Shown: positions 1 to 7,417 of the stretch, one piece after another
How the letters are laid out: every line of letters starts with the position of its first letter
Numbering within the stretch: the stretch's first letter is position 1
NCBI GenBank assembly: GCA_012033205.1
Contig: JAAUSO010000054.1
Span: forward strand, 1-39,459
DNA length: 39,459 nt
Reading direction: 5' to 3'
Source of the DNA: Richelia sp. SL_2_1
GTDB lineage: Bacteria; Cyanobacteriota; Cyanobacteriia; Cyanobacteriales; Nostocaceae
Position numbers and translations under genes: made by a program
The notes under the pieces: model-generated
Database searches by the model: none
What the model saw: only the letters and a program-made list of their open reading frames with translations
What the model was told of the DNA's origin: nothing

Positions 1-48
1 CCCTTATCTATGATTGTTGAAGAATTACGAGAACGTTATGGAAAATAA
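1..48 (+). CDS. C-terminal end of an unidentified protein (partial)
   Basis: Frame 1 is open from the window edge and ends at TAA 46-48. The 15 visible residues end in EELRERYGK. Too little is present to name a family, and the start lies outside the window. Confidence 0.4.
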   Translation, partial: PLSMIVEELRERYGK

Positions 49-237
49 TTTTATGTTGTGTAAACCATTAACAACATATAAACCCATTTAAGACAATAGT
101 TGTTGTTGTTGTGTATTACATAATGAACGGGACTTGAAGCAATACCCAGATGGCTCGTTTCGACTATATTTCAGGACAATTAATTCTTTAGAAACTGAAT
201 ACTTGCAGTTAGTAAAACCCCTCACGGGAAGTAAACA

Positions 238-663
238 ATGAAATTGACTTTCGATAAGCAGCTATCAGCACAAGTTCCCCAAGAAGCAGTCGGAAACGGT
301 GCTTCCTGGCAAGTTACTTCTCAAATTAGCTTCAATGGAATCAACATTCAACAAACTGCTACTTACGAATTAGTTGATATTCAGGATGGTATTGCAACAA
401 TGAATATCAATTTAACACAACAAGCACCAGGCGCACAAAAAATACTATTACCTCAAATTCCAAAAGGTATGAATATGACCATGGAATCTTACAAAGCGAC
501 CGGAACGGGGCAAGCAAAAATTGCTTTGAACCGAATTATGCCTTTAAGTACATCAATTAAAATGAACACAGATACCCAAATGCGTACAAATGTGCCTAAT
601 TCTCCAGAAGAAATGATAATGAATCAGCAAATATCTACGCAATTAAATATTCAATCAAAATAG
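238..663 (+). pseudogene. Truncated DUF6263-like secreted-protein remnant
   Basis: The 141-residue protein is rich in short beta-type stretches (VGNGASWQVTSQISFNGI, then INLTQQAPG). It resembles the C-terminal half of cyanobacterial exported proteins of unknown function (DUF6263-like, from memory). Those start with a signal peptide; here there is none and the frame is closed by TAA at 232-234, six bases before the ATG. There is no clear ribosome binding site. I infer an N-terminally truncated copy, though a short real gene cannot be excluded. A terminator-like hairpin follows at 713-778. Confidence 0.45.
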
Positions 664-712
664 TCATAAATAAGCAGGAGAAATCATCTTCATTCACTTA
701 ATATAAGCCTTT

Positions 713-778
713 GGGGAGATAGTTTTAGCCTTTTTATCGTTAAGATAAAACTGCATAACTAGCTCCCCTAATTTTTTT
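713..778 (+). terminator. Branched hairpin terminator after the DUF6263-like frame
   Basis: GGGGAG (713-718) pairs with CTCCCC (763-768). Inside it AGTTTTA (721-727) pairs with TAAAACT (746-752). A seven-T run (772-778) follows closely. This is the layout of a rho-independent terminator for plus-strand transcription. Confidence 0.6.
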
Positions 779-890
779 ACATCGTAACGGTTCAATAATC
801 TTCAAATTTAATATCCCCTTGCATAGAAGAATCAAAAGTGATGACATTTGAAATTAATAGAACCACTTAATAACTTCATTTCTAAAGTCT

Positions 891-1142
891 TCAAAAAACT
901 TCCTCTTCTTCCGTCGCTAGTTCAGATTTAATTCCAACATTTTCCCAATCAATCGAATTCAAGTATTCTTCATTTTTTACTTGCCATTCTCGCTCTAAAC
1001 GCTCGTATTCTTCATTTTGTGCTTGAGCGACACCGTGTAAAGATAAATCATCACTATCTAACACTCCTTGAGCAACTAAGTCTCCTAAATTATCGGTATC
1101 CCAAACTGAGGGTTGTAATACTACTTTTTTAGCACTATCCAT
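891..1142 (-). CDS. Small acidic hypothetical protein
   Basis: The 83-residue protein is strongly acidic, with a C-terminal ATEEEEVF tail and repeated NEEY segments, and has no membrane segment. A good ribosome binding site (GAGGAG) lies about seven bases before the ATG, supporting this start. It is divergent from the polymerase frame that starts at 1321, and the shared 180-bp spacer holds an operator-like half-palindrome. I do not recognise a family. An acidic partner of the neighbouring nucleic-acid enzyme is possible but speculative. Confidence 0.6.
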   Translation of the reverse strand: MDSAKKVVLQPSVWDTDNLGDLVAQGVLDSDDLSLHGVAQAQNEEYERLEREWQVKNEEYLNSIDWENVGIKSELATEEEEVF

Positions 1143-1216
1143 AACCTTATCTCCTCTAAAAATACAAGTTACTTAATCCCTATAATAAACAAAAAATCAG
1201 TATTAAAGAACAAAAA

Positions 1217-1232
1217 TACTACTTTAGTGATA
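1217..1232. promoter_or_regulatory. Operator-like site, copy 1
   Basis: The bases TACTACTTTAGTGATA match 13 of 16 positions of the palindrome TATCACTATAGTGATA that is perfect at 36514-36529. The site lies between the divergent genes starting at 1142 (minus) and 1321 (plus), where an operator would be expected. Confidence 0.4.
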
Positions 1233-1287
1233 GAAAGATTCTTTACTAAAGAACTACTATTCATCAATGCACAAACAACTAATTTTA

Positions 1288-1307
1288 AAGGAGAAATAAT
1301 GAATTAA
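1288..1307 (+). promoter_or_regulatory. Strong RBS on a two-codon upstream ORF
   Basis: AAGGAG (1288-1293) is followed after five bases by ATG AAT TAA (1299-1307). The polymerase ATG at 1321 lies 13 bases after this stop in another frame, preceded only by a weak AAGG. Either ribosomes load at the minimal ORF and reinitiate at 1321, or the polymerase starts at an unusual codon such as ATT 1303. Confidence 0.4.
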
Positions 1308-1320
1308 CACATATAAGGTT

Positions 1321-2844
1321 ATGGTGATTACCCTATCCCACTTCTGCACAAAAACGGGTAAACCAATTATCGCTGACAACGAACCAATCACAGAAACAAT
1401 TGAACACTGTTTGGCAGAATATTTTGCACCAAATGGCACCTTCCAATTGGGGGTAGCATATCAGGGATTAACAACAGAAGAAGACCTCAAGCAATTTACT
1501 CCAGAAGGTTTAACCCTGCAATTTGCAGCCGATAATCGCTTCTACTTTATGGATGAAGAATTGCGAGAAAAGATTTTTGACCAACCTCACTTTGGTGCAG
1601 CATACGGTTCAAATATGTTCACACCCTGTCAAAGCTTTTCGGAGCGGGAAAACTTGCGAGTATTAGTAGTGGATGCTCAAACCGGAGAAAACGGTGGGGT
1701 AATGCCAAATTCTGAAGCAATTAAGTTAGTTGGGGATGGTGATGGGAAAATAGATGCAGTATTACATAAGTCTTTAGGTAATGAGCCAGCAACACCATTT
1801 CAAACTCGTTTTGGTATTAAAGAAAGACGTGCTGGGCTTGATATAAATAATGAGAATAACGAAACTTGGCAGTTAGGAAAAGGTACATTTGCACCACGGG
1901 ATTTAAGTCAGGTAGGGAATGGGTATGATTTGGTAATTTCTACCGAACAGCTGAAGGGGAGAGTGAGGGAGGGAGAGAGTGAGAGAGGGAGAGTGGGGGA
2001 ATACCTGATGAAAATGGGAATTGGAAACAAGACTAATGCTTACTACGGTATCACTTCCACAGGCGCTCAATTCTGGAATTCTTTTCCTAAAGGAGTTGAA
2101 GGTGATGTACTTCCAAGACTAGAAAGACGTTTGGAAGAACTCAAAGATATAGCTGATGACCCCAGGAAAATCGCCCAAGATTATATTAATTCAATCGATG
2201 CTAAATGTTTAGCACAAATACAAGCCCAAACCGAGTCCGAAGATTTGATTGATTTTGAAAGCTTTGATTTAGGTGATATTGAAAATCTAATCGATGATAT
2301 GTTTTTGTCAAATGATTGCGGACAAAACTTAATATATCGCATTCTCAAAGCGGATTTACAAGAACACTGTCAAATATTAGAACATCCCAAAATCATAGAT
2401 AAACTTCAAGAACATTTGCGCCAACAGTATATGGATTGTGCTACGGGGAGATTTATTAAGTTTGATTCAGCAATGGCGCAAACTTGCCACGATTTAGCTG
2501 ACAACGAAGTTTGTTATCCTAAATTTCCAGAGGGTGCAGAATTAATTATTTATCGCGGTCCCACTGCTAATTCCAACACGGTAGATGTTTATATCAATCG
2601 TCATTTACCCAACGAACCCCACGATATTGGCACAATAAAAATGTCACCCCAGGGATTAAAGCATTCGCTATCCGATTGTGACGGAGATAGAATGGCGATA
2701 TCTTCGATAAGCTTCGCTAACGCACTTTCATCTGACTTCCCTCACACAGCAGCGGAGATTAAACAAAAGCAACTCAAAGAAAACCGTTATTCTGAAATTA
2801 TCAAACTAGAAAAAAAGCTTATAAAGGTTCTTTTGAGCAAATAG
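1321..2844 (+). CDS. Two-barrel (QDE-1/RDR-like) RNA polymerase, catalytic N-terminal part
   Basis: This 507-residue frame carries the marks of the double-psi beta-barrel RNA polymerase superfamily. NLRVLVVD (111-118), GDGDGKID (138-145) and PFQTRFG (159-165), in that order, resemble the first-barrel region of eukaryotic RNA-dependent RNA polymerases ('FLRV-FVD', 'DGIGKIS', 'AFQIRYGG'). YRGPT (411-415) and SDCDGDRMAI (451-460) resemble the NRAPT and NADFDGDQMAV catalytic signatures of RNA polymerase beta-prime; D452, D454 and D456 would bind the metal. Known bacterial relatives are phage enzymes such as SPbeta YonO. The frame ends soon after the metal-binding loop, too early for a complete enzyme, and the rest lies in the next ORF reached by a -1 shift. 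A repeat-derived insert occupies about residues 212-227. Whether the template is RNA or DNA cannot be told. Fold assignment rests on motif recognition only. Confidence 0.6.
   Translation: MVITLSHFCTKTGKPIIADNEPITETIEHCLAEYFAPNGTFQLGVAYQGLTTEEDLKQFTPEGLTLQFAADNRFYFMDEELREKIFDQPHFGAAYGSNMFTPCQSFSERENLRVLVVDAQTGENGGVMPNSEAIKLVGDGDGKIDAVLHKSLGNEPATPFQTRFGIKERRAGLDINNENNETWQLGKGTFAPRDLSQVGNGYDLVISTEQLKGRVREGESERGRVGEYLMKMGIGNKTNAYYGITSTGAQFWNSFPKGVEGDVLPRLERRLEELKDIADDPRKIAQDYINSIDAKCLAQIQAQTESEDLIDFESFDLGDIENLIDDMFLSNDCGQNLIYRILKADLQEHCQILEHPKIIDKLQEHLRQQYMDCATGRFIKFDSAMAQTCHDLADNEVCYPKFPEGAELIIYRGPTANSNTVDVYINRHLPNEPHDIGTIKMSPQGLKHSLSDCDGDRMAISSISFANALSSDFPHTAAEIKQKQLKENRYSEIIKLEKKLIKVLLSK
1955..2000 (+). 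repeat. G-rich short tandem repeat inside the polymerase gene
   Basis: A 'gggagagtgagg' type purine tract encodes a low-complexity peptide (GRVREGESERGRVGE) between the two barrel regions. The same repeat family occurs at 26531-26570, 26771-26814 and 34590-34640. It looks like repeat expansion tolerated in a loop of the protein. Confidence 0.6.
2811..2817 (+). promoter_or_regulatory. A AAA AAG slippery heptamer (candidate -1 frameshift site)
   Basis: In the frame of the upstream ORF the codons read gaA AAA AAG, the canonical X XXY YYZ phase and the same heptamer used in Escherichia coli dnaX. Slipping one base back continues GCT TAT AAA GGT without a stop into the 2856-5537 frame, giving a fusion of about 1405 residues. 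Without slippage translation ends at TAG 2842-2844. I see no upstream Shine-Dalgarno stimulator and only weak downstream hairpins. Slippage by RNA polymerase on A7, a one-A deletion and a sequencing error are the alternatives. Confidence 0.55.
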
Positions 2845-5537
2845 CCTTAGATGCGATGGAGAATAAAATTGGTATAGTTGCCAATTTATGCATGAAAGGA
2901 ATTGCTCTTGAAAATGAGTGTATCTCAATTCCACGGAAGGAAGCCCAGAAATTTATTCAAGATATTTCATGCGCTGCTGTAAAAATGCTCAAAGCAGAAA
3001 ATCATCATACTCAACCAATTCAATATCCAGAAAATATACGAATGCAAATAGTTGAATTAGCCCAGCTATGTCAACCAGAAAAGCAAAATAAAGCTTTAGC
3101 TCTAATTCCCGAATCAAAGATTGAAAAGCTTTTAGAAAAAATTGGTAAATTTTATCACGATATTGTAGGAACTTTAGGAGGACAATTACAAATCGAAGTA
3201 GATAGAGGTAAAAGTGCAAACCGTTCCGACCCAAACATAGTTAATGCCTGCAATACTATTATCAAAAGCTTTGATGTTGCTCCGTGGGTTGAAGAAAGAA
3301 AATCGAGTGAAGTCTATACTAAAAATACGATGAATGTCAAAGGTCACTCCGCTATTGATAAAATGGCGAGTAGAACCAATGAAGCATTCGCACAAAGCGC
3401 AATCGTACCGCGTTCAACTCAACAATTCCAAACCTTTTTTAAAGGGGTTGAATTTACACCCGCACAAAAACAAAAAGCAGTAAGTATTAAGAAAATATAC
3501 GATTCATTGATTCGTCGAGCAATTCATATTAGTCGAGAAGTAAAACTTGCACCAGGTTTAAAAATTGTTGCAACTAATCCTCAAGGTAGTCAAATAGAAA
3601 TTGTTGGTTTAGCTCAGAAAAAACATCCGAATATTTTTGATAACCGAAAACTCAATATTACGCTAATAGAAAATAAAAATCACTTCAATGAAACTGACAA
3701 TAAATGGATAGCGATAGCACCTGTATTTGACGAATGCGGAAAACCAAAGTTTAAAACAAACGGTCAGCAACAACGCAAACACCTGGGGTATATTTCAGAA
3801 GTTTCTTTACAGCAGTTCCAAGGTAGCATCAAGCCATTTACCGAATTTAATAATTTAATCCAAAAAATTGAACCGGGATTAACACCCAGTCAAGTTCGAG
3901 CAGCTTTTAAACAGGTAAAAGAGTTTGCAGCTACAACCCGTGAAAATATCCCTGACTCTGAGAAAGAAGCAGTAGCAGCCGCAATGTGGCAAATATCAAC
4001 AGCGAGTAAAGATAATACACAATACGGCTTTAAGAAAACATCGGCTGCTTTCGCCCTGTTTGGAGAAGAAGTAATTGGAAGATTAGAGCAACTGCAATTT
4101 ACCGAATTTGCAATTGTGGGAACCCATAAACCCTGTAACGAATATTTAGGACGTAAATGGGTGGGAGAAAAAGTTGAATGTACTATTGAACAAGCACCCG
4201 ACCCTGCAAATCCAACACAAAATAAACGCTGGTTGTTAGCTGAAGATAAAAAATTAGGGGTATTTCGCAGCGAATCAGCACAGTTACCTATCGGTACTTC
4301 GTTTACGGCAGAAATCACATCTCCAGCGAGCGCATCGGTTATTGTCACGAGTACCAAAGGTAATCAACTGAAGGTGGGACAGTTGAAAAAGTATGAAGCA
4401 GCAGATAGAGAATGGAAGGGTGAAGAACGAATAATAACAATTAAACTCTCAAACATTGGAAAGGCAATTAAACCAATAGCTTTAATTGACGATAAACCTT
4501 TAGGTGAAATTGATCGAGAATCATTCAAATTATTAAGCGAGAAATTAAATGCAAGAGGTATTGAAGCTGAAGGTTTTCAGTTTGAAGGTAAAGTAGAATC
4601 ATCACCCGCAACTATCGCTCATATAAAAGTTGATTCCCAAACAGTTATATATCCTTACATTTGGACTAAAGAAGAATTTTTAGTTACAGATGAGAAAGTA
4701 AGTTTATTAGATGAATTAAAACCAATTCTCAATGAAATTTATCAGGAGAAGAGTAATCAAGGTTTACTACATGATGACGAAGCATCTTTAGGTGTATTAG
4801 CAGTTAAAGATGTATATTTTGAATCTTTTTTAAAAGAAAAAAATATAGAACCAGAAATTTTTAAAAACTTATCTGATGAGATTGTTAAAAAAATTGGTGT
4901 TGAGAGCTTGATTGGTATTGCGAATAAAGACAATATTGAAGAACTTTATTTTTGTGTTACTTTTCCTACAGAGGTTTCAGAACAGAAGACAGCAGCTAGA
5001 ATCGACGATGCTTTAAATTTTCCGCTACTTTACGACCAGTTGCAAGATGGACAAAGAATTAAATTTATCGCAATTGAATTGAATGAATTACGACAGTTGA
5101 TTAATCAAACTGAAAGTCAAACAAAACAGTCAACCACGCAACTAACTGAAGTTAAAGCGATTAATGAAAAAGTAAGCGATGTTAAAAATTACATCGAAAA
5201 AGATATTAGCGCAGCAGTTCCTGGGGATGCTCCTCTGAAGGTAAAACGCGAAGAATGGGAAAAACAGATGCTAAAACTTGCTCTTGCGAGTTTGAAAAAC
5301 AATCCCGCGAATGCTGGTGAGGAGATACAAACAGCAACTTTCAGTGATGATAAATATCGAGTTATTCATCATGTACCTTCAGAAATCCTGCGGATTGTTG
5401 ATGAGGAAAATCATCGCGGAACTTTGTATAAAGTACAGAAAGGGAAACCCGTTCAGGTATGCAAGTTCACCGAGGATGAGAAGAGAAGCTTTGAGCATGA
5501 TGCTAAACAGCAGCAGAAAGGGTTGCAACAAGGGTAA
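2817..5537 (+). CDS. C-terminal part of the two-barrel polymerase plus large accessory region
   Basis: The frame is open from before 2817; the first ATG is at 2856 (893 residues from there), with no clear ribosome binding site, which favours entry by frameshift. Its beginning, ENKIGIVANLCMKGIALENE then ISCAAVKMLKAENH, resembles the segment just after the DxDGD loop in eukaryotic RDR polymerases ('DSLGIIANAH...C..LA.L.SIAVDF'), so it continues the upstream protein. The remaining 800 residues are unrecognised: charged, mainly soluble, with beta-rich stretches around residues 410-560, a helical stretch near 745-790 (EVKAINEKVSDVKNYIEKD), and a C-terminal segment (DKYRVIHHVPSEILRIVDEE). No membrane helices or signal peptide are seen. 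The large C-terminal region might be a template-binding or accessory domain. Confidence 0.55.
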   Translation, partial: AYKGSFEQIALDAMENKIGIVANLCMKGIALENECISIPRKEAQKFIQDISCAAVKMLKAENHHTQPIQYPENIRMQIVELAQLCQPEKQNKALALIPESKIEKLLEKIGKFYHDIVGTLGGQLQIEVDRGKSANRSDPNIVNACNTIIKSFDVAPWVEERKSSEVYTKNTMNVKGHSAIDKMASRTNEAFAQSAIVPRSTQQFQTFFKGVEFTPAQKQKAVSIKKIYDSLIRRAIHISREVKLAPGLKIVATNPQGSQIEIVGLAQKKHPNIFDNRKLNITLIENKNHFNETDNKWIAIAPVFDECGKPKFKTNGQQQRKHLGYISEVSLQQFQGSIKPFTEFNNLIQKIEPGLTPSQVRAAFKQVKEFAATTRENIPDSEKEAVAAAMWQISTASKDNTQYGFKKTSAAFALFGEEVIGRLEQLQFTEFAIVGTHKPCNEYLGRKWVGEKVECTIEQAPDPANPTQNKRWLLAEDKKLGVFRSESAQLPIGTSFTAEITSPASASVIVTSTKGNQLKVGQLKKYEAADREWKGEERIITIKLSNIGKAIKPIALIDDKPLGEIDRESFKLLSEKLNARGIEAEGFQFEGKVESSPATIAHIKVDSQTVIYPYIWTKEEFLVTDEKVSLLDELKPILNEIYQEKSNQGLLHDDEASLGVLAVKDVYFESFLKEKNIEPEIFKNLSDEIVKKIGVESLIGIANKDNIEELYFCVTFPTEVSEQKTAARIDDALNFPLLYDQLQDGQRIKFIAIELNELRQLINQTESQTKQSTTQLTEVKAINEKVSDVKNYIEKDISAAVPGDAPLKVKREEWEKQMLKLALASLKNNPANAGEEIQTATFSDDKYRVIHHVPSEILRIVDEENHRGTLYKVQKGKPVQVCKFTEDEKRSFEHDAKQQQKGLQQG

Positions 5538-5664
5538 AATAAAATTGCTGCACACTATAAAGCTACCATTTCAAATGGCACAAAAGCCTATAAAACCAAG
5601 CTTCTTTCTCTTGCATTTTGACTTTTGCCAATGTGTACTAGTGTTGAGCTTATTATCCTAGAGA

Positions 5665-5670
5665 TATAAT
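5665..5670 (+). promoter_or_regulatory. Possible -10 box ahead of the RelBE-like pair
   Basis: TATAAT at 5665-5670 lies 28 bases before the antitoxin ATG. The best -35 candidates are TGTTGA (5642-5647, 17-base spacing) or TTGAGC (5644-5649, short spacing). Only the -10 match is good. Confidence 0.3.
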
Positions 5671-5698
5671 TTATATTATTCAAATTCAGATAAAAACC

Positions 5699-5917
5699 AT
5701 GTCGGAGAAATTATCAACACTTCAACAAGCACTTGATGTTGTCGAAGCACTCGAACCAGAGGAACAAGCAATCTTGCTTGATATCATCACCAAACGTTTA
5801 GCTCAACAGCGTCGCAATGAGCTTATAAAGGATGTAGAACAAGCGAGAGATGATTACCGTCATGGTAATGTTAGACGTGGGTCTGTTGCTGATTTGATGG
5901 CGGAGTTAGATGAGTGA
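5699..5917 (+). CDS. Type II antitoxin, RelB/cyanobacterial type
   Basis: The 72-residue protein starts SEKLSTLQQALDVVEALEPE and ends VADLMAELDE, the shape of small cyanobacterial antitoxins paired with RelE/YafQ-family mRNA interferases. An N-terminal helical region is followed by an acidic toxin-binding tail. Its stop codon overlaps the GTG start of the next frame (GTGA at 5914-5917), typical of a coupled toxin-antitoxin operon. The antitoxin is intact while the toxin is frameshifted. Confidence 0.75.
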   Translation: MSEKLSTLQQALDVVEALEPEEQAILLDIITKRLAQQRRNELIKDVEQARDDYRHGNVRRGSVADLMAELDE

Positions 5918-6197
5918 AAAATTTGGTTTGGAGTGCGAAGTTTTTACGCAAATTCAAGCGTCTAACAAAGAAAAATGCACAATTAAGTATTCAAATTGAA
6001 AAAGTTTTAGAATTATTAATGGAAGACCCTTTTGATTCAAGCCTACGAACTCATAAGTTAAGGGTGATTTAAATGGAGTATGGTCTTGTTCGGTAGATTA
6101 CGATAATCGAATCTTATTTGAATTAGTGATTAATACAGATTCGGGAGAGGAAGAGATATTTTTGCTGACTTTAGGCTCTCATGATGATGTTTATTAA
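5914..6197 (+). pseudogene. RelE/YafQ-family mRNA interferase toxin, frameshifted
   Basis: From GTG 5914 the protein reads VKNLVWSAKFLRKFKRLTKK and so on to HKL, then stops at TAA 6070-6072. In the -1 frame it continues KGDLNGVWSCSVDYDNRILF and ends GSHDDVY at TAA 6195-6197, the normal C-terminal half of a RelE/StbE toxin including its VDYDNRILFE core. Family members read HKLKG..., which would need one more A in the 'ttaaggg' run near 6059-6064. No slippery heptamer is present, so a single-base deletion or an assembly error is the simplest explanation. Confidence 0.8.
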
Positions 6198-6305
6198 TAA
6201 TTTTTACCTTCTGTCCTTAACAAGTTATGAAAATTTAATTTTTATTATCAAATAAGAGCTTTTAGTCATCAACTTTTTAAGCGATTAATATTTAATTAAT
6301 CAAAC

Positions 6306-6503
6306 TCAAAATGGACGGAAACCAACGTAATTGTTGAATAGTTTTATTACTGCCCTTTGCTTCTTGCAAAACAACTTTTCCATACTGCTTACACCAGCTA
6401 ATTTAGCTGTAGCCCGAATGCTAGCTTTTCCACGACCTTGGGCATCGATTTCAATTTCTTGTTTTATTTGCTGTAAGATATCATCCAAAAGAAGCTGATT
6501 CAT
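6306..6503 (-). CDS. Small hypothetical protein, possibly a truncated DNA-binding protein
   Basis: 65 residues. The start MNQLLLDDILQQIKQEIEID followed by GKASIRATAKLAGVSS resembles the N-terminus of cyanobacterial proteins where a short helix precedes an HTH-like 'ATAKLAGVS' element. After that the predicted frame (MEKLFCKKQ) looks unnatural, while another frame reads KVVLQEAKGSNKTIQQLRWF to a stop near 6297. The gene may thus be a frameshifted remnant. It lies just upstream in position, downstream in transcription, of the response regulator. Confidence 0.35.
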   Translation of the reverse strand: MNQLLLDDILQQIKQEIEIDAQGRGKASIRATAKLAGVSSMEKLFCKKQRAVIKLFNNYVGFRPF

Positions 6504-6533
6504 AATTTTTCCTCGTCCGTTGTAATAAATGTT

Positions 6534-7340
6534 TCAATCCACTAAGCCGTAACGCAAAGCATGAACTGCTGCTTGAGTGCGGTCTTCTGCACCGACTTTA
6601 TTGAGAATATTGCGAACGTGGCTTTTTACGGTTCCAATTGTGATGTGAAGTTGATCTGCGATTAGCGGAGCTAAACGCCTTCGGCGTAACGCCCCATTAG
6701 TACTCCCATCCACAATCAACCGTAATATCTCCAATTCCCTACCTGTTAAGGTATACAGATTGAGCATTTCTTCATCTAAACTGGATTTATTAAAATGTAG
6801 TGAATTAAAAAGGGCTTGTTCAAGTACAAAATGTGCGATAGTAGGGTCAATCCAAGTTTTACGAAGATAGGTTAGATGTATCGCTTCAACTAATTTATCA
6901 AATTTAATATCTTTCATACAGTAAGAATTAGCACCCGCCGCAAATGCTGTTAGTACAGTTTCTTTATCTGAATTCAAAGTCAAAATTATGACTTTTATTT
7001 CTGGATGCCTTTTTTTTATATCTATTATTAGTTGTATACTGTTTTTATCTGTTAAACCAATATCAATAATGACAATATTAGGTTTTAATTGATTTAATAA
7101 TATCAAACCATCTTTTGCATTAAGGGCATCTCCAACAATTTCGATATTTTCATATTGATGTAATGCTGTCCTAATACCAATAAGTGTAAGTTCCAGGTCT
7201 TCAATAACTACTACGCGAATTTTATCTGTACCTTGAAAAGCACTTTGAGGATAATTGACTGTTGAATTTATTTCTAATTGATTATTTATTGGTAAGTCGT
7301 AATGTTCTTTTTGATGATAATCATAGTTCAATTCTTCCAT
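6534..7340 (-). CDS. LuxR/NarL-family two-component response regulator
   Basis: 268 residues. An extra N-terminal stretch of about 40 residues precedes a receiver domain with the acidic pair E47-D48, phosphoacceptor D93 (NIVIIDIGL) and conserved K143. A LuxR-type HTH occupies about 197-268 (LTGRELEILRLIVDG, then TIGTVKSHVRNILNKV). The HTH carries an unusual insert, GALRRRRLAP (about 216-225), between the first and second helices, encoded by a palindromic repeat. No histidine kinase is adjacent. It would normally activate promoters when phosphorylated; the insert may impair or alter DNA binding. Confidence 0.85.
   Translation of the reverse strand: MEELNYDYHQKEHYDLPINNQLEINSTVNYPQSAFQGTDKIRVVVIEDLELTLIGIRTALHQYENIEIVGDALNAKDGLILLNQLKPNIVIIDIGLTDKNSIQLIIDIKKRHPEIKVIILTLNSDKETVLTAFAAGANSYCMKDIKFDKLVEAIHLTYLRKTWIDPTIAHFVLEQALFNSLHFNKSSLDEEMLNLYTLTGRELEILRLIVDGSTNGALRRRRLAPLIADQLHITIGTVKSHVRNILNKVGAEDRTQAAVHALRYGLVD
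6665..6696 (-). repeat. In-frame palindromic repeat inside the LuxR HTH
   Basis: The segment contains the hairpin ACGCC-TTC-GGCGT and partly matching flanks, and adds ten residues to the response regulator without breaking the frame. Its composition is like the small dispersed repeats of cyanobacteria, but it is not the same as the 35-38 bp element at 13549, 22911 and 30461. Confidence 0.55.
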
Positions 7341-7417
7341 TATTCACTCCAAATTTGATTGGTTTATATTAATTAGCTTTATCAAAATATTGTCTTTGTT
7401 GAAAAATTTACTTTTTA

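Noticed and set aside
92-241. Open frame ending KQYPDGSFRLYFRTINSLET, YLQLVKPLTGSKQ, whose stop overlaps the next ATG (ATGA)
   Set aside because: No ATG start and no recognised family. It may be the end of a lost gene, but the support is too thin for a feature.
3890-4357. 155-residue minus-strand ORF
   Set aside because: Antisense shadow of the polymerase C-terminal frame, which has a coherent protein-like sequence.
5311-5661. 116-residue plus-strand ORF
   Set aside because: Mostly inside the polymerase C-terminal frame in another phase, no ribosome binding site, and composition unlike a protein.
5914-6197. Programmed frameshift in the RelE toxin
   Set aside because: The junction 'ttaaggg' has no X XXY YYZ heptamer; a single-base loss is simpler.
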